Origin: Bacteroidales bacterium
GTDB lineage: Bacteria > Bacteroidota > Bacteroidia > Bacteroidales > UBA932
Assembly: GCA_015060455.1 (NCBI GenBank)
Contig: SUYM01000018.1
Location: 1-64,000 of the forward strand
Reading direction: 5' to 3'
DNA length: 64,000 nucleotides
Under the pieces are notes generated by a model. That model saw only the letters and a list, made by a program, of their open reading frames with translations, searched no databases and was not told where the DNA came from. Positions 1-9,800 of this stretch are shown here, one piece after another. Both the position numbers and the translations under genes were made by a program. Within the stretch, counting starts at the first letter, position 1, and each line of letters opens with the position of its first letter.

Positions 1-250
1 GCCATAGCAGCGGCATCAGCAAAGTATTTACAGAAAAGGAAATCGGAAACATGAACAGAGCCACTCCGTGCCACCCCATCATACGTGTAAAGTTATACAG
101 ATACACCGGCACCGTCGGCACAAAAGTCACAAGAGCCGCCCATCCTCGTGCTCCATGATATCTTGAAGTGGCGAGCAGCAGGGCCGTGAAGAACAGAAGT
201 ATCGCAATGCTGGCCGCATTGACCGCGAGTATTGCCTGTGAATAGTCCAT
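1..250 (-). CDS. N-terminal part of a multi-TM membrane protein, possibly an AraC-type regulator with membrane sensor domain (truncated by window edge)
   Basis: Reverse complement from ATG at 250 reads MDYSQAILAVNAASIAILLFFTALLLATSRYHGARGWAALVTFVPTVPVYLYNFTRMMGWHGVALFMFPISFSVNTLLMPLLW, open to the window edge; hydrophobic. Confidence 0.5.
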   Translation of the reverse strand, partial: MDYSQAILAVNAASIAILLFFTALLLATSRYHGARGWAALVTFVPTVPVYLYNFTRMMGWHGVALFMFPISFSVNTLLMPLLW

Positions 251-382
251 AGATTTTCGTTTTACGCGACTAAAGTACTGATTTTTTATGTATCACGAGC
301 AGTTTTATATGGAAAATGCCCGCGATGCCACCTTTTTGGGAGGTTTTGCGAGCACTTTGACGGTGTTTTTGCGCGGGATACA

Positions 383-1654
383 TCAGCGACCGGAGGACAC
401 CGTGTATGCTCCGCCCGTCATTTCGTCTATGCTCAATCGCTCATAGACAATCGTATAGCCTCCGCCAGCATCAGTGCAGTGGGTCTGCTCCTCAAAGAGA
501 AATCCGAGGGTCCCGTCTGCCTGCATCACCATCGTGGAGTAGGCGGAAGGCCTGCTGGTAACGCGGAATACCCCCTCCCAGTCCTTTGCGATGCGCTCCG
601 GAGTGGTATAATCGCCCGGAGACCCAAGAGCCTTGTAGTATATCCCGACATTTGTCCTGCCCGGACCTATCGGAGCGGACTGGAGAAGAAGATTCATTTT
701 GCGGCCGTCTTCAGTACGGACCACAGAAACAAGCATCAGACCGCCATTGCATGCGTTCTTTTCCGTTATGATGCCACCGTTATGCCCGCTGGAATGAGCC
801 ATGGTGCCCCATCGGCCTGTCGCCTTTCTCCTGTTGTCGAATCTGTATATATTGAAAAGACGGCCCTCGTCTTCCGTGCGAGAACTTATAAGTATCGAAC
901 CACCCGGCAGTTCCTCGACTTTGGCCTCATCCGCTCCGGTCGGTATCGGTGCTGTCTCAGGTCCGCCCAGAACCGACCATGTCTGCCCGAAATCATCGGA
1001 ATACAGCACATGATTCCGCTTGGTGTTGTCCGCGGCATTTACCATCACCGCGCAATACAGACGATGATATTTCCCCTTCTTCACATACCTGCTCTGCAAT
1101 ATCCTGCCCGAAGCGATGAACATCGCCTTCACCGGAGAGATCCCGTCGAACTGTTCATATATGCTTTCCGCTATGTCTTCCGGAGCGGTCCAGGTCTGTC
1201 CGCCGTCCTCACTGTAAAAACGGGCAATGCCCTGATGGTGTTCCCTGGTGCCTTTCGGGAACGACACATTACCGGCGCAACTCATCAGGAGCACCTTTCC
1301 ACTCTTGTCGTCCGCCACAATGCAGGGGTCACCGAATGCCACATTCATGAAGTCAGGCGACTGGGCACCCTTTCCCGGTATCAGGGTCTTTATCTCTCCC
1401 CAGGAGCATCCGTTGTCAGGGCTTACACGTACATGCAGATCGACCCTGCCATCCTTCTTTATGCCTATATCGTTACGTGAATGTCGGAAATCAGCGACAC
1501 AAATCACAGTCCCGTCCGGCAGAGCAGCAATGGCAGGAATGCGATAGGGAATATCCTTTTCGGACATTGTGGGGAATACATCAAAACGGTCCTGCGCAGA
1601 AGCGGTCTGCATGGCAGCAACCGTCATGGCTATAAGCAAAAGTGTGCGTCTCAT
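383..1654 (-). CDS. Exo-alpha-sialidase (BNR/Asp-box repeats), secreted
   Basis: RIPAIAALPDGTVICVADFRHS, S-x-D-x-G-x-T-W Asp boxes (SPDNGCSW, SEDGGQTW, SDDFGQTW); signal peptide from MRRTLLLIAMTVAAMQTASAQ, so start set at 1654 rather than ORF start 1759. Confidence 0.92.
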   Translation of the reverse strand: MRRTLLLIAMTVAAMQTASAQDRFDVFPTMSEKDIPYRIPAIAALPDGTVICVADFRHSRNDIGIKKDGRVDLHVRVSPDNGCSWGEIKTLIPGKGAQSPDFMNVAFGDPCIVADDKSGKVLLMSCAGNVSFPKGTREHHQGIARFYSEDGGQTWTAPEDIAESIYEQFDGISPVKAMFIASGRILQSRYVKKGKYHRLYCAVMVNAADNTKRNHVLYSDDFGQTWSVLGGPETAPIPTGADEAKVEELPGGSILISSRTEDEGRLFNIYRFDNRRKATGRWGTMAHSSGHNGGIITEKNACNGGLMLVSVVRTEDGRKMNLLLQSAPIGPGRTNVGIYYKALGSPGDYTTPERIAKDWEGVFRVTSRPSAYSTMVMQADGTLGFLFEEQTHCTDAGGGYTIVYERLSIDEMTGGAYTVSSGR

Positions 1655-1771
1655 GGCTTCATTGATTTTTCCGCCACTGAGCAAATATCGTACTTGTTTT
1701 CCATCTTGTGCTCCGGACACAGGAAACCGAGCCATACAGGTGCCGGCCGAAAGAGTCATACTGAGGCCTAT

Positions 1772-2158
1772 TCAGGATATGCGGAGGTGGTATCCGTCGC
1801 GGGTAAGGGTGTCGCCGACAAAACTTGTACGCATGTTCTGTATGGCGGTGCCGTTCGGAATGACCTTGGTGAAATTGCTGTTGGTCAGGATCTTGGTCTT
1901 GGTGGCACTTATGATGGCTTTGTACATGGTCATCTGGTCATTGTTATAATTGGCGAAAGCATTATGCCTGGAATCCGCCTGATACGCCCACAGACAATGT
2001 ATTGCTCACATTTGTTTTCACAAGGGCTGCGTCTGCGCCTTCGATTGCAAGGTCTTCTTCTGCCGCCACTGCAGTCAGGTCAAATGTAAAGTCGCCTGCA
2101 AGATTCTCCGAAAGGAAACTTACTGACTGGATAGTCTCCGAAGCATACGACGCACCAT
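1772..2158 (-). pseudogene. Relic of a fimbrillin-like/DUF4886 (SGNH-like) protein; two fragments in different frames
   Basis: One frame encodes ...ETIQSVSFLSENLAGDFTFDLTAVAAEEDLAIEGADAALVKTNVSNTLSVGVSGG (fimbrillin-like), an overlapping shifted frame encodes LWAYQADSRHNAFANYNNDQMTMYKAIISATKTKILTNSNFTKVIPNGTAIQNMRTSFVGDTLTRDGYHLRIS*, matching the TGTMLQNLRTTS..LTRDGYHMDLGLARYG region of the intact DUF4886 proteins in this window. Confidence 0.75.
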
Positions 2159-2426
2159 AGATACATTGTTGTTGAGGACGACCGTGACAAAAAATTGGCA
2201 AAATTTGTCACGGTCCCGTTTCAGATCAGCATACTGCACTGATAACGGATAATCATTACAATCAGGTGATCTTCCTATGTCTGAATACGTACAGCGGCAA
2301 AATCCCTGCTCCGTCCGTATTTTCGCCCTTTTTACGGATGCAAGGCAGGGAAAAGCCTGCTCCGTCCGTAATTTCGCCTGTTTTACGGACGGAAGGGACG
2401 CATTAGCCGATCTGAAAGGCGGATAA
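2159..2426. repeat. 268-bp interspersed repeat, copy 1 (MITE-like, internal TIRs)
   Basis: Identical to 44250-44517 at constant offset 42091 except one base (2171 g vs 44262 t). Contains GACCGTGACAAA/TTTGTCACGGTC hairpin and TTTCAGATCAGC (2219-2230)/GCCGATCTGAAA (2406-2417) inverted repeat. Confidence 0.95.
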
Positions 2427-2437
2427 TCAGTAATAGG

Positions 2438-3445
2438 CTATTTCCGATATATGGCAAAGAGGGCGGAGCCTGAGCCGGACATGGAGGCATAGACTGCGCC
2501 GCTGTCATAGAGGGAGCGCTTGATGGCAGCCAGTTCGGGGTGCTTTGCGAATACGGTGGTCTCGAAATCGTTCACCAGCAGGTCCTGCCACCTATCCACC
2601 GGACTTGCAAGGGCATCACGGAGCGATACGGAAGGCTGTTTGGGAACAATGCCGCCGTATGCTTCGGCCGTGGAAACCGATATTCCCGCAGGGGTGATGA
2701 CCTGCAATTCATATTGAACTGTGCCTTCATCACATGGTGACTCATTGCCGTCTTGTTCAACGTCGTTATCATATCGGACGCCCTCCTTGTCATGTCGAGC
2801 CCAGTCGAGACATCTTCCCAGATCAAACTCCGTCAGGACGTCCCCCCGTCCCTCCCCGATCATCGGGCGGTTGTATATGAAAAATGCGCAGTCGCTTCCC
2901 AGGCGCGAGGCATATTGTGCCAACTTCTGCTCCGGAAGCCCGAGGGAGAACATCTCATTGAGCATCTTCAAGGTGAAGGCAGCGTCCGCTGAACCGCCGC
3001 CGAGTCCAGCACCCACAGGCGATGTCTTTTCAAGGAAAATCTTTACCGGAGGCAGATTGAAATCTGCGTCAAGCAGCATATATGCCCTTGCACACAGGTC
3101 CCTGAGCGGGTTCCAATCGACACCCTCCTCACGGGCAATGGTAATCATCAGTTTGCCGTCCTCTGATATGCCCTGGACTATTTTCGGGGCTGTGCGCTCA
3201 CACGTTTCCACACCAAAAACACCATCTGGTTTCATGCTGCCCTGTGATGAGGGGAGAGCCGCCTCGCCATACTTGCTGAACAGTTCGGCAGAGGTGCGGC
3301 TGTAATCGTCACCCGCGATGATTTCAAGCGTGTCATGAAGTCCGAAATATGGGATGAAAAGAGTTTCCAGATCATGAAAGCCGTCCTCCCGTTTACGAAG
3401 GATGTTCAGACCCAGATTTATCTTTACGTTCGGAGTTGTAATCAT
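2438..3445 (-). CDS. ispE: 4-diphosphocytidyl-2-C-methyl-D-erythritol kinase
   Basis: PNVKINLGLNILRKREDGFHDLETLFIP, PVGAGLGGGSADAAFTL (GHMP kinase motif), SGSGSALFAIY; two unusual internal insertions (see findings). Confidence 0.93.
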   Translation of the reverse strand: MITTPNVKINLGLNILRKREDGFHDLETLFIPYFGLHDTLEIIAGDDYSRTSAELFSKYGEAALPSSQGSMKPDGVFGVETCERTAPKIVQGISEDGKLMITIAREEGVDWNPLRDLCARAYMLLDADFNLPPVKIFLEKTSPVGAGLGGGSADAAFTLKMLNEMFSLGLPEQKLAQYASRLGSDCAFFIYNRPMIGEGRGDVLTEFDLGRCLDWARHDKEGVRYDNDVEQDGNESPCDEGTVQYELQVITPAGISVSTAEAYGGIVPKQPSVSLRDALASPVDRWQDLLVNDFETTVFAKHPELAAIKRSLYDSGAVYASMSGSGSALFAIYRK

Positions 3446-4174
3446 TTATAGTTTACGGATTGCTGATTCTAATTGTTGGGATATGGTTTCACGCTGCTGA
3501 GGGTCCGGAATGATTTCCAGTACCGGAGCGAGGAAGGAGATCATCTGAAGGACTTTTGCATCCTCAAGAGTGATGCCTCGTGAGCGCATATAGAACTGCT
3601 CCTCCTCGTTGAGACGGCCTATAGTCGCGCCATGTGAGCATTTCACATCATCCGCATATATTTCCAACTGCGGTTTGGTGTCAACTCTGGCATCGTCGGA
3701 AAGGAGAATATTATGATTCTCCTGATAAGCCTCGGTCCTCTGGGCATCCTGAGCCACAATGATCTTACCATAGAAATCAACCTTTGACGCTCCGCCGGCG
3801 ATACCTTTGAAAAGTTGACGGGAATTGCAATGAGGCACATCATGGTGCATATCCACCGCTATCTTCACCCTTTCATCTGCCCCGCAGACGTATGCTCCAT
3901 ATATATTCGCCTCAGCCCCTTCGCCGACCAGACTCACATTCAGTTTTATATCACAGGACACTCCGGGCATGATCAGTATGACAACATCAGCCTTAGAATT
4001 CCTCTCTACCACTATATGCTGCGGAATGCCGGCTTGTACCTGCATTTGCGCTGTTTGCGGCGGAGCGAGTTCCGACTGGCCTGCCGTATCACCGCAGGAC
4101 GAATCGAGACCGTCGCATATATAAACACGACTTATATGTTCTCCAGTAGTTACATTGAGCATTTCCATAACCAT
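3446..4174 (-). CDS. sufD: SufD-like Fe-S assembly protein (SufBD core domain)
   Basis: SufBD core pattern DDARVDTKPQLEIYADDVKCSHGATIGRLNEEEQFYMRSRGI; overlaps/abuts sufC. Confidence 0.9.
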   Translation of the reverse strand: MVMEMLNVTTGEHISRVYICDGLDSSCGDTAGQSELAPPQTAQMQVQAGIPQHIVVERNSKADVVILIMPGVSCDIKLNVSLVGEGAEANIYGAYVCGADERVKIAVDMHHDVPHCNSRQLFKGIAGGASKVDFYGKIIVAQDAQRTEAYQENHNILLSDDARVDTKPQLEIYADDVKCSHGATIGRLNEEEQFYMRSRGITLEDAKVLQMISFLAPVLEIIPDPQQRETISQQLESAIRKL

Positions 4175-4921
4175 CTACAGATTATCATAACCCTTTTCTT
4201 CGATCTCCGCCACAAGTTCCTTTCCGGCAGTCTTGACAATGCGCCCGTCCTTGAGCACATGCACAACATCCGGAACGATGTAGTCAAGCAGCCTCTGGTA
4301 ATGGGTTATGACTATGGCCGCCTTTTCAGGAGTATGCAGAGCATTCACACCGTTGGCAACAATGCGCAGAGCATCGACATCGAGTCCGCTGTCCGTCTCG
4401 TCAAGAATGGCAAGTGTCGGATCCAGCATCGCCATCTGGAATATCTCGTTACGTTTCTTCTCTCCTCCCGAAAAACCCACATTCACCTCACGCTTCGCAA
4501 ACTCCGGCTTCATCTGTACGAATGCCATCTTTTCACGCATGAGTTTCAGGAAATCGCCGGCTTTCAAAGGTTCAAGTCCTTTGCCTGCACGATGAGCGTT
4601 CACCGCCGTCTTCATGAAATTGGTGATGGTCACTCCAGGGATCTCCACAGGATACTGGAACGAAAGGAAAAGTCCGGCCCAGGCACGCTCTTCCGGACTC
4701 ATCGCCAGAAGATCCTGTCCGAGGAATTCGATTGTTCCGGAAGTCACGGTGAACTGCGGCTTTCCGGTCAGCACAGCAGACAACGTACTCTTTCCTGCGC
4801 CATTGGGACCCATGATAGCATGAATCTCTCCCTTGCGGATAGTCAGATCCACTCCTTTGAGGATTTCCTTGTCCTCAACGCATGCGTGCAGTCCTTCAAT
4901 CTTCAATAATATGTCGTTCAT
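4175..4921 (-). CDS. sufC: Fe-S cluster assembly ATPase SufC
   Basis: Walker [40 protein letters not shown]. Confidence 0.97.
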   Translation of the reverse strand: MNDILLKIEGLHACVEDKEILKGVDLTIRKGEIHAIMGPNGAGKSTLSAVLTGKPQFTVTSGTIEFLGQDLLAMSPEERAWAGLFLSFQYPVEIPGVTITNFMKTAVNAHRAGKGLEPLKAGDFLKLMREKMAFVQMKPEFAKREVNVGFSGGEKKRNEIFQMAMLDPTLAILDETDSGLDVDALRIVANGVNALHTPEKAAIVITHYQRLLDYIVPDVVHVLKDGRIVKTAGKELVAEIEEKGYDNL

Positions 4922-4961
4922 ATCGTATAATTTTTCTCTTTTCTATATGGTTTTCTGTTTT

Positions 4962-5149
4962 GCGTCCGTATTTCGGCCTGTTTTACGGACGCGATGACGG
5001 TTTTGCTGCTCTCCGTCCGTAATTTCGCCCTTTTTACGGATGGACACTGTTCTTTTGATGTATGCGTCCGTATTTCGGCCTGTTTTACGGACGCGATGGC
5101 GGTTTTGCTGCTCTCCGTCCGTAATTTCGCCCTTTTTACGGATGGACAT
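4962..5149. repeat. Tandem pair of a ~102-bp unit, each containing two palindromes (BIME/REP-like)
   Basis: GCGTCCGTATTTCGGCCTGTTTTACGGACGC and TCCGTCCGTAATTTCGCCCTTTTTACGGATGGA, alternating, twice (units begin at 4962 and 5064). Confidence 0.9.
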
Positions 5150-5157
5150 TGGGTGCT

Positions 5158-5805
5158 TTATGCTTCCTTCCTATAAAGTCTGTACCATGAGAACAGCGAC
5201 CATATACCGTTTATCAGGTAAAGGCAGCTGACTATCGGCATGAATACCAGTCCGGCCTTCAGATACAGGGTCAGGTTGGCTATGTTCACAAAAAGCCATG
5301 CAATCCAGCAGTCCCATTTCTTCAGAGCGGACAGAGTCTGCGCAGTAAGTATCAGCACCGTCACCACGCAGTCAAGATACGGAAGAGGGTTGGCCGGGAA
5401 ATATCCCACAAACCACTTCGTGCCTAACTGACTCATAAGCCATCCCCAAACCAATGCCAGAACCAGCACCAAAGACACTACACCTGCGCGAGATGGCCAC
5501 GACAGCATTGTCACCTTCAGGTCTCCGGAGTCGGTCTCCTCATCTTTGCGCGGATGGCTCCACCGATATTGCCCCAATATGTTGATACCCAGCGAAATGG
5601 GCTGCAACAACAGGTTGGCGTACAGGTTTTTCTGCCAGAACATGAAGAACAGCAATGCGGTATAAATATATCCGACATAGAAATTATACTTGCTGTTGCG
5701 CCCTGCCAGAAACACGGTAGTCAAACCGAACACCGCCGACAGCAAATCTATCAGCAGCACCGGCTTTCCGCCCAGTTCAAACAATATGATATTCCAAAAC
5801 TCCAT
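5158..5805 (-). CDS. pnuC: PnuC-type nicotinamide riboside/mononucleotide transporter
   Basis: YNFYVGYIYTALLFFMFWQKNLYANLLLQPISLGINILGQYRW, WIAWLFVNIANLTLYLKAGL; multi-TM. Confidence 0.9.
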   Translation of the reverse strand: MEFWNIILFELGGKPVLLIDLLSAVFGLTTVFLAGRNSKYNFYVGYIYTALLFFMFWQKNLYANLLLQPISLGINILGQYRWSHPRKDEETDSGDLKVTMLSWPSRAGVVSLVLVLALVWGWLMSQLGTKWFVGYFPANPLPYLDCVVTVLILTAQTLSALKKWDCWIAWLFVNIANLTLYLKAGLVFMPIVSCLYLINGIWSLFSWYRLYRKEA

Positions 5806-5857
5806 TTACATTTTCTTTTTATAGATGTCTCGACTCGCTTCCGCTCGCTCGACATGA

Positions 5858-5967
5858 CAGTCGGCAGGAGGTGGGTGCAGGGACCGTGCTACCCCTCTGG
5901 CCGCAGAGGGAGGGGCCCATCGCTTGCGATGGGAGGGATTGTCCCTGCACCCACCTCCTGCCGACTG
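5858..5967. repeat. Long inverted repeat (27-bp perfect arms, 56-nt loop with two further hairpins)
   Basis: CAGTCGGCAGGAGGTGGGTGCAGGGAC at 5858-5884 and its exact reverse complement at 5941-5967; loop contains CCCTCTGgccgCAGAGGG and CCCATCGcttgCGATGGG. Confidence 0.9.
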
Positions 5968-5968
5968 C

Positions 5969-7408
5969 TTATCCGACCGACCCTTCAAGCGACACCTGCA
6001 GAAGTTTCTGAGCCTCAACGGCGAACTCCATAGGAAGTTTCGACAGCACCTCGCGGGCATATCCGTTAACTATCAGTCCCACGGCCTCCTCCGGCCCTAT
6101 ACCTCTCTGATTACAGTAGAAGAGCTGCTCCTCACTGATCTTCGAGGTCGTCGCCTCATGCTCCACCACAGCAGTCTTATTGGCATTTTCTATATATGGG
6201 AAAGTATGCGCTCCGCACTTGTCGCCGATCAGAAGGCTGTCACATTGCGAGAAATTTCGCGCATTGTCTGCTCCTCCCAACATCTTCACCAAACCGCGGT
6301 AGCTGTTCTGACTACGGCCTGCAGATATACCTTTGCTGACAATTTTGCTTCGAGTATTGCGGCCGATATGTATCATCTTCGTTCCTGTATCCGCCTGCTG
6401 GAAATTATTGGTCACAGCCACGGAATAGAACTCCGATGATGAATTGTCTCCCTTCAATATAGTTGACGGATACTTCCAGGTTATCGCCGAGCCGGTCTCC
6501 ACCTGAGTCCACGAAAGATGACTTCCGGAACCCTTGCATATACCCCTCTTGGTCACGAAATTGAATATACCTCCCTTACCCTCGGCATCTCCCGGATACC
6601 AGTTCTGGACGGTCGAATACTTAACCTCGGCATCCTTCTCCACAATAATCTCCACCACTGCCGCATGAAGTTGGTTTTCATCACGCATAGGAGCAGTACA
6701 TCCCTCCATGTAACTCACATACGAGCCCTCATCCGCCACAATCAGCGTCCTCTCGAACTGTCCTGTTCCTGCCGCATTTATACGGAAATAACTCGACAGT
6801 TCCATAGGGCAGCGCACCCCTTTCGGAATATACACGAAAGAGCCGTCACTGAACACGGCAGAATTGAGCGCCGCATAGAAGTTATCTCCCACAGGCACCA
6901 CAGAAGCCAGATATTTCTTCACAAGGTCCGGATGTTCACGAACGGCCTCAGAGAAAGAACAGAAAATGATTCCTTTCTCTGCAAGCGCAGCACGGAAAGT
7001 CGTAGTCACCGATACGGAATCGAAAACCGCATCCACAGCCACACCGGCCAGAGCCGCCCTCTCATGAAGCGGAATGCCCAGTTTGTCGAATGTCTTCTCC
7101 AGTTCCGGATCTATCTCCTTCGGACGGTCCTCATCCCTCTTGGGAGCCGCATAATATATTATATCCTGAAAGTCAATCTCAGGAATATCAAGATGAGCCC
7201 ACTTCGGGAGCGCCATCTTCTGCCAGCGGCGGAAAGCATTCAGACGGAACTCAAGCATCCACTCAGGTTCCTGCTTCTTCGCCGAGATCAGGCGTATGAT
7301 ATCCTCGTTCAGACCCTTGGGTATGAATTCCTGCTCGACATCGGTGACGAAGCCGTGCTCATACTCCTTGTCCGTGAGGCTGTCTAATATTTCTTTGTCT
7401 TTACTCAT
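5969..7408 (-). CDS. sufB: Fe-S cluster assembly protein SufB
   Basis: [63 protein letters not shown]; start set at MSKDKEIL (7408), the ORF extension to 7492 runs through an interspersed repeat. Confidence 0.96.
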   Translation of the reverse strand: MSKDKEILDSLTDKEYEHGFVTDVEQEFIPKGLNEDIIRLISAKKQEPEWMLEFRLNAFRRWQKMALPKWAHLDIPEIDFQDIIYYAAPKRDEDRPKEIDPELEKTFDKLGIPLHERAALAGVAVDAVFDSVSVTTTFRAALAEKGIIFCSFSEAVREHPDLVKKYLASVVPVGDNFYAALNSAVFSDGSFVYIPKGVRCPMELSSYFRINAAGTGQFERTLIVADEGSYVSYMEGCTAPMRDENQLHAAVVEIIVEKDAEVKYSTVQNWYPGDAEGKGGIFNFVTKRGICKGSGSHLSWTQVETGSAITWKYPSTILKGDNSSSEFYSVAVTNNFQQADTGTKMIHIGRNTRSKIVSKGISAGRSQNSYRGLVKMLGGADNARNFSQCDSLLIGDKCGAHTFPYIENANKTAVVEHEATTSKISEEQLFYCNQRGIGPEEAVGLIVNGYAREVLSKLPMEFAVEAQKLLQVSLEGSVG

Positions 7409-7517
7409 ACAGATTTCTCCACTCGCTTCGCTCGGTCGAAATGACAAAAATGCCATCCTTGCAAGCATCGGTCCAACTTGCAAAGATAGCACTTTTATTG
7501 ATTATTATCGCTTACGA

Positions 7518-9707
7518 TCAATGTATTGCTACAGTGAGCATTGCCATTACGATGGATACCATGCTCATGAGCTTGATGAGGATATTGAGCGAAGGTCCTG
7601 ATGTATCCTTGAATGGGTCACCGACTGTGTCACCTGTGACGGTAGCCTTGTGAGCCTCGGAGTTCTTTCCGCCGAGATTGCCTTCCTCAACATATTTCTT
7701 CGCATTGTCCCATGCGCCACCGGAGTTGGACATGAACACTGCGAGAACGAAACCGGAGCCAAGACCGCCGATAAGCAGACCCATCACACCTGCAGGGCCG
7801 AGAATCAGGCCAACAAGTACCGGTACTATGATGGCTATGAGCGAAGGCAGAAGCATTTCCCTCTGAGCACCCTTGGTGGAAATCTCCACGCAGCGGGCAT
7901 AGTCTGGTGTAGCCTCACGTGTAAGGATACCCTTGATCTCGCGGAACTGACGGCGCACCTCAGTCACCATGCTCTGAGCCGCACGGCCTACTGCGTTCAT
8001 TGTAAGGCCGCAGAAGAGGAATGACATCATCGCACCGATGAACACGCCTACGAGAACCACCGGGTTCATAAGGTCCACATGGTAGTATGCCATGATATCC
8101 GGGATTGTTGCCTGGGCAGCATCGATCACCTCGCCGGAAACAGACACTATCTGCTTTCCAAGATGGGTCAGACCGATCTTGATCTCTTCGATATATGAAG
8201 CAAGCAGCGCAAGTCCTGTGAGGGCAGCGGAACCGATTGCGAAGCCCTTGCCTGTCGCAGCAGTAGTGTTGCCGAGAGCATCGAGAACGTCCGTGCGCTT
8301 GCGCACCTCAGGATCGAGTTCGCTCATCTGAGCGTTACCGCCGGCATTGTCGGCGATAGGGCCGTATGCGTCGGTCGCAAGGGTGATACCGAGAGTCGAA
8401 AGCATTCCGACAGCAGCGATACCGATACCGTAAAGTCCTGTTGACAGACTCTGGGCAGAGAACGAAAGATCAAATCCGTTAGCACAGAGATATGCAAGAA
8501 GGATTGCCACTGCAATAGTAATCACAGGTATCGCAGTAGAAAGCATACCAAGGCCGACACCTGAAATGATAACCGTTGCCGGACCTGTCTGGGCAGCCTC
8601 CGCAAGTTTCTGGGTCGGTTTATATGAATGTGAAGTATAGTACTCTGTCGCTTGTCCGATGATGACTCCTGCAACAAGTCCCACAACAACAGAAAGTGAC
8701 ATCTGCCACCAGTTATCCATACCGATAAGGTACATTATGCCGAAGGTCGCCGCTGCAATAAGTACAGAACTGAGATTCGTTCCGCGACCAAGCGACTTCA
8801 GAAGTTGATCCATACCGGCACCTTCCTTGGTGCGAACTACATATATTCCGAGAATGGAAAGCGCGACACCGATAGCGGCAATGGTCATCGGTGCAAGAAT
8901 CGCCTTCATCTGTGCCTCTACTCCCACCCCGGAGAATGCGGCAGCACCGAGAGCCATTGTAGCGAGGATGGATCCGCAATATGACTCATAAAGGTCGGCA
9001 CCCATTCCGGCAACGTCACCCACATTGTCACCTACATTGTCAGCGATTGTCGCTGGGTTACGAGGGTCGTCCTCAGGGATTCCTGCCTCAACCTTTCCCA
9101 CAAGGTCCGCTCCCACATCGGCAGCCTTTGTATATATACCTCCTCCTACGCGGGCGAACAGAGCCTGAGTGGAGGCGCCCATTCCGAATGTAAGCATCGT
9201 GGTGGTGATGAACACAAGTTTCTGGGTTCCTTCGATGTCAACGAAAGCATTGAGGATGATCCACCAGATGGCGATATCCAGAAGGCCGAGACCGACCACG
9301 GTAAGACCCATGACGGCACCGCTTCGGAAAGCGATCTTAAGGCCGGCATTCAAGGACCTCTGTGCAGCATTAGCAGTACGTGCTGACGCGTATGTGGCAG
9401 TCTTCATTCCCACGAATCCTGCAAGACCGGAGAAGAAACCTCCTGTCAGGAATGCGAAAGGCACCCACGTGTTCTGCACGCCAAGGAATGCCAACAAGGC
9501 AAAAAGTGCAGCGAGTACGACAAACACTATCGTCACCACCTTATACTGCTGCTTCAGATAAGCCATGGCTCCCTCTCTGACGAACTGCGCAATCTGTTTC
9601 ATTGTCACAGTACCTTCGCTTTCCTTCATCATCTGACGGAAGAAAATCCAGGCAAACAACAGCGCTATTACTGCTGCCGCCGGCACAAGATAGAATAGAT
9701 AATCCAT
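7518..9707 (-). CDS. hppA: Membrane-bound (ion-pumping) inorganic pyrophosphatase
   Basis: GGGIYTKAADVGADLVGKVEAGIPEDDPRNPATIADNVGDNVGDVAGMGADLYESY; DAYGPIADNAGGNAQMS; GDTVGDPFKDTSGPSLNILIKL. Confidence 0.97.
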   Translation of the reverse strand: MDYLFYLVPAAAVIALLFAWIFFRQMMKESEGTVTMKQIAQFVREGAMAYLKQQYKVVTIVFVVLAALFALLAFLGVQNTWVPFAFLTGGFFSGLAGFVGMKTATYASARTANAAQRSLNAGLKIAFRSGAVMGLTVVGLGLLDIAIWWIILNAFVDIEGTQKLVFITTTMLTFGMGASTQALFARVGGGIYTKAADVGADLVGKVEAGIPEDDPRNPATIADNVGDNVGDVAGMGADLYESYCGSILATMALGAAAFSGVGVEAQMKAILAPMTIAAIGVALSILGIYVVRTKEGAGMDQLLKSLGRGTNLSSVLIAAATFGIMYLIGMDNWWQMSLSVVVGLVAGVIIGQATEYYTSHSYKPTQKLAEAAQTGPATVIISGVGLGMLSTAIPVITIAVAILLAYLCANGFDLSFSAQSLSTGLYGIGIAAVGMLSTLGITLATDAYGPIADNAGGNAQMSELDPEVRKRTDVLDALGNTTAATGKGFAIGSAALTGLALLASYIEEIKIGLTHLGKQIVSVSGEVIDAAQATIPDIMAYYHVDLMNPVVLVGVFIGAMMSFLFCGLTMNAVGRAAQSMVTEVRRQFREIKGILTREATPDYARCVEISTKGAQREMLLPSLIAIIVPVLVGLILGPAGVMGLLIGGLGSGFVLAVFMSNSGGAWDNAKKYVEEGNLGGKNSEAHKATVTGDTVGDPFKDTSGPSLNILIKLMSMVSIVMAMLTVAIH

Positions 9708-9748
9708 ACTATAATAGGTTATTAGTGTTAGTTATTAGTCAGGGACAA

Positions 9749-9778
9749 CAAATTTATTTAAAATTTTAAGAAAATCAA
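9749..9778 (-). promoter_or_regulatory. Candidate Bacteroidota promoter of hppA (-7 TAAATTTG, -33 TTG, 19-nt spacer)
   Basis: Minus strand TTGATTTTCTTAAAATTTTAAATAAATTTG; matches TAnnTTTG / TTTG consensus. Confidence 0.55.
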
Positions 9779-9800
9779 TAGAAAACGGTTGGAATTTGTT

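Noticed and set aside
479-1480. 333-aa plus-strand ORF and neighbours
   Set aside because: Antisense to the sialidase; no recognisable motif.
3815-4909. 364-aa plus-strand ORF
   Set aside because: Antisense to sufC/sufD, whose protein motifs are unambiguous; low-complexity codon shadow.
4943-5149. 68-aa repetitive ORF (SIRKKGEITDGEQQNRHRVRKTGRNTDA)x2
   Set aside because: Translation of tandem palindromic repeats; no start context or homology rationale.
6518-7387. 289-aa plus-strand ORF
   Set aside because: Antisense to sufB.
7409-7492. N-terminal extension of sufB ([28 protein letters not shown])
   Set aside because: Encoded by an interspersed repeat (TCGACCGAGCGAAGCGAGTGGAGAAAT); canonical start is MSKDKEIL.
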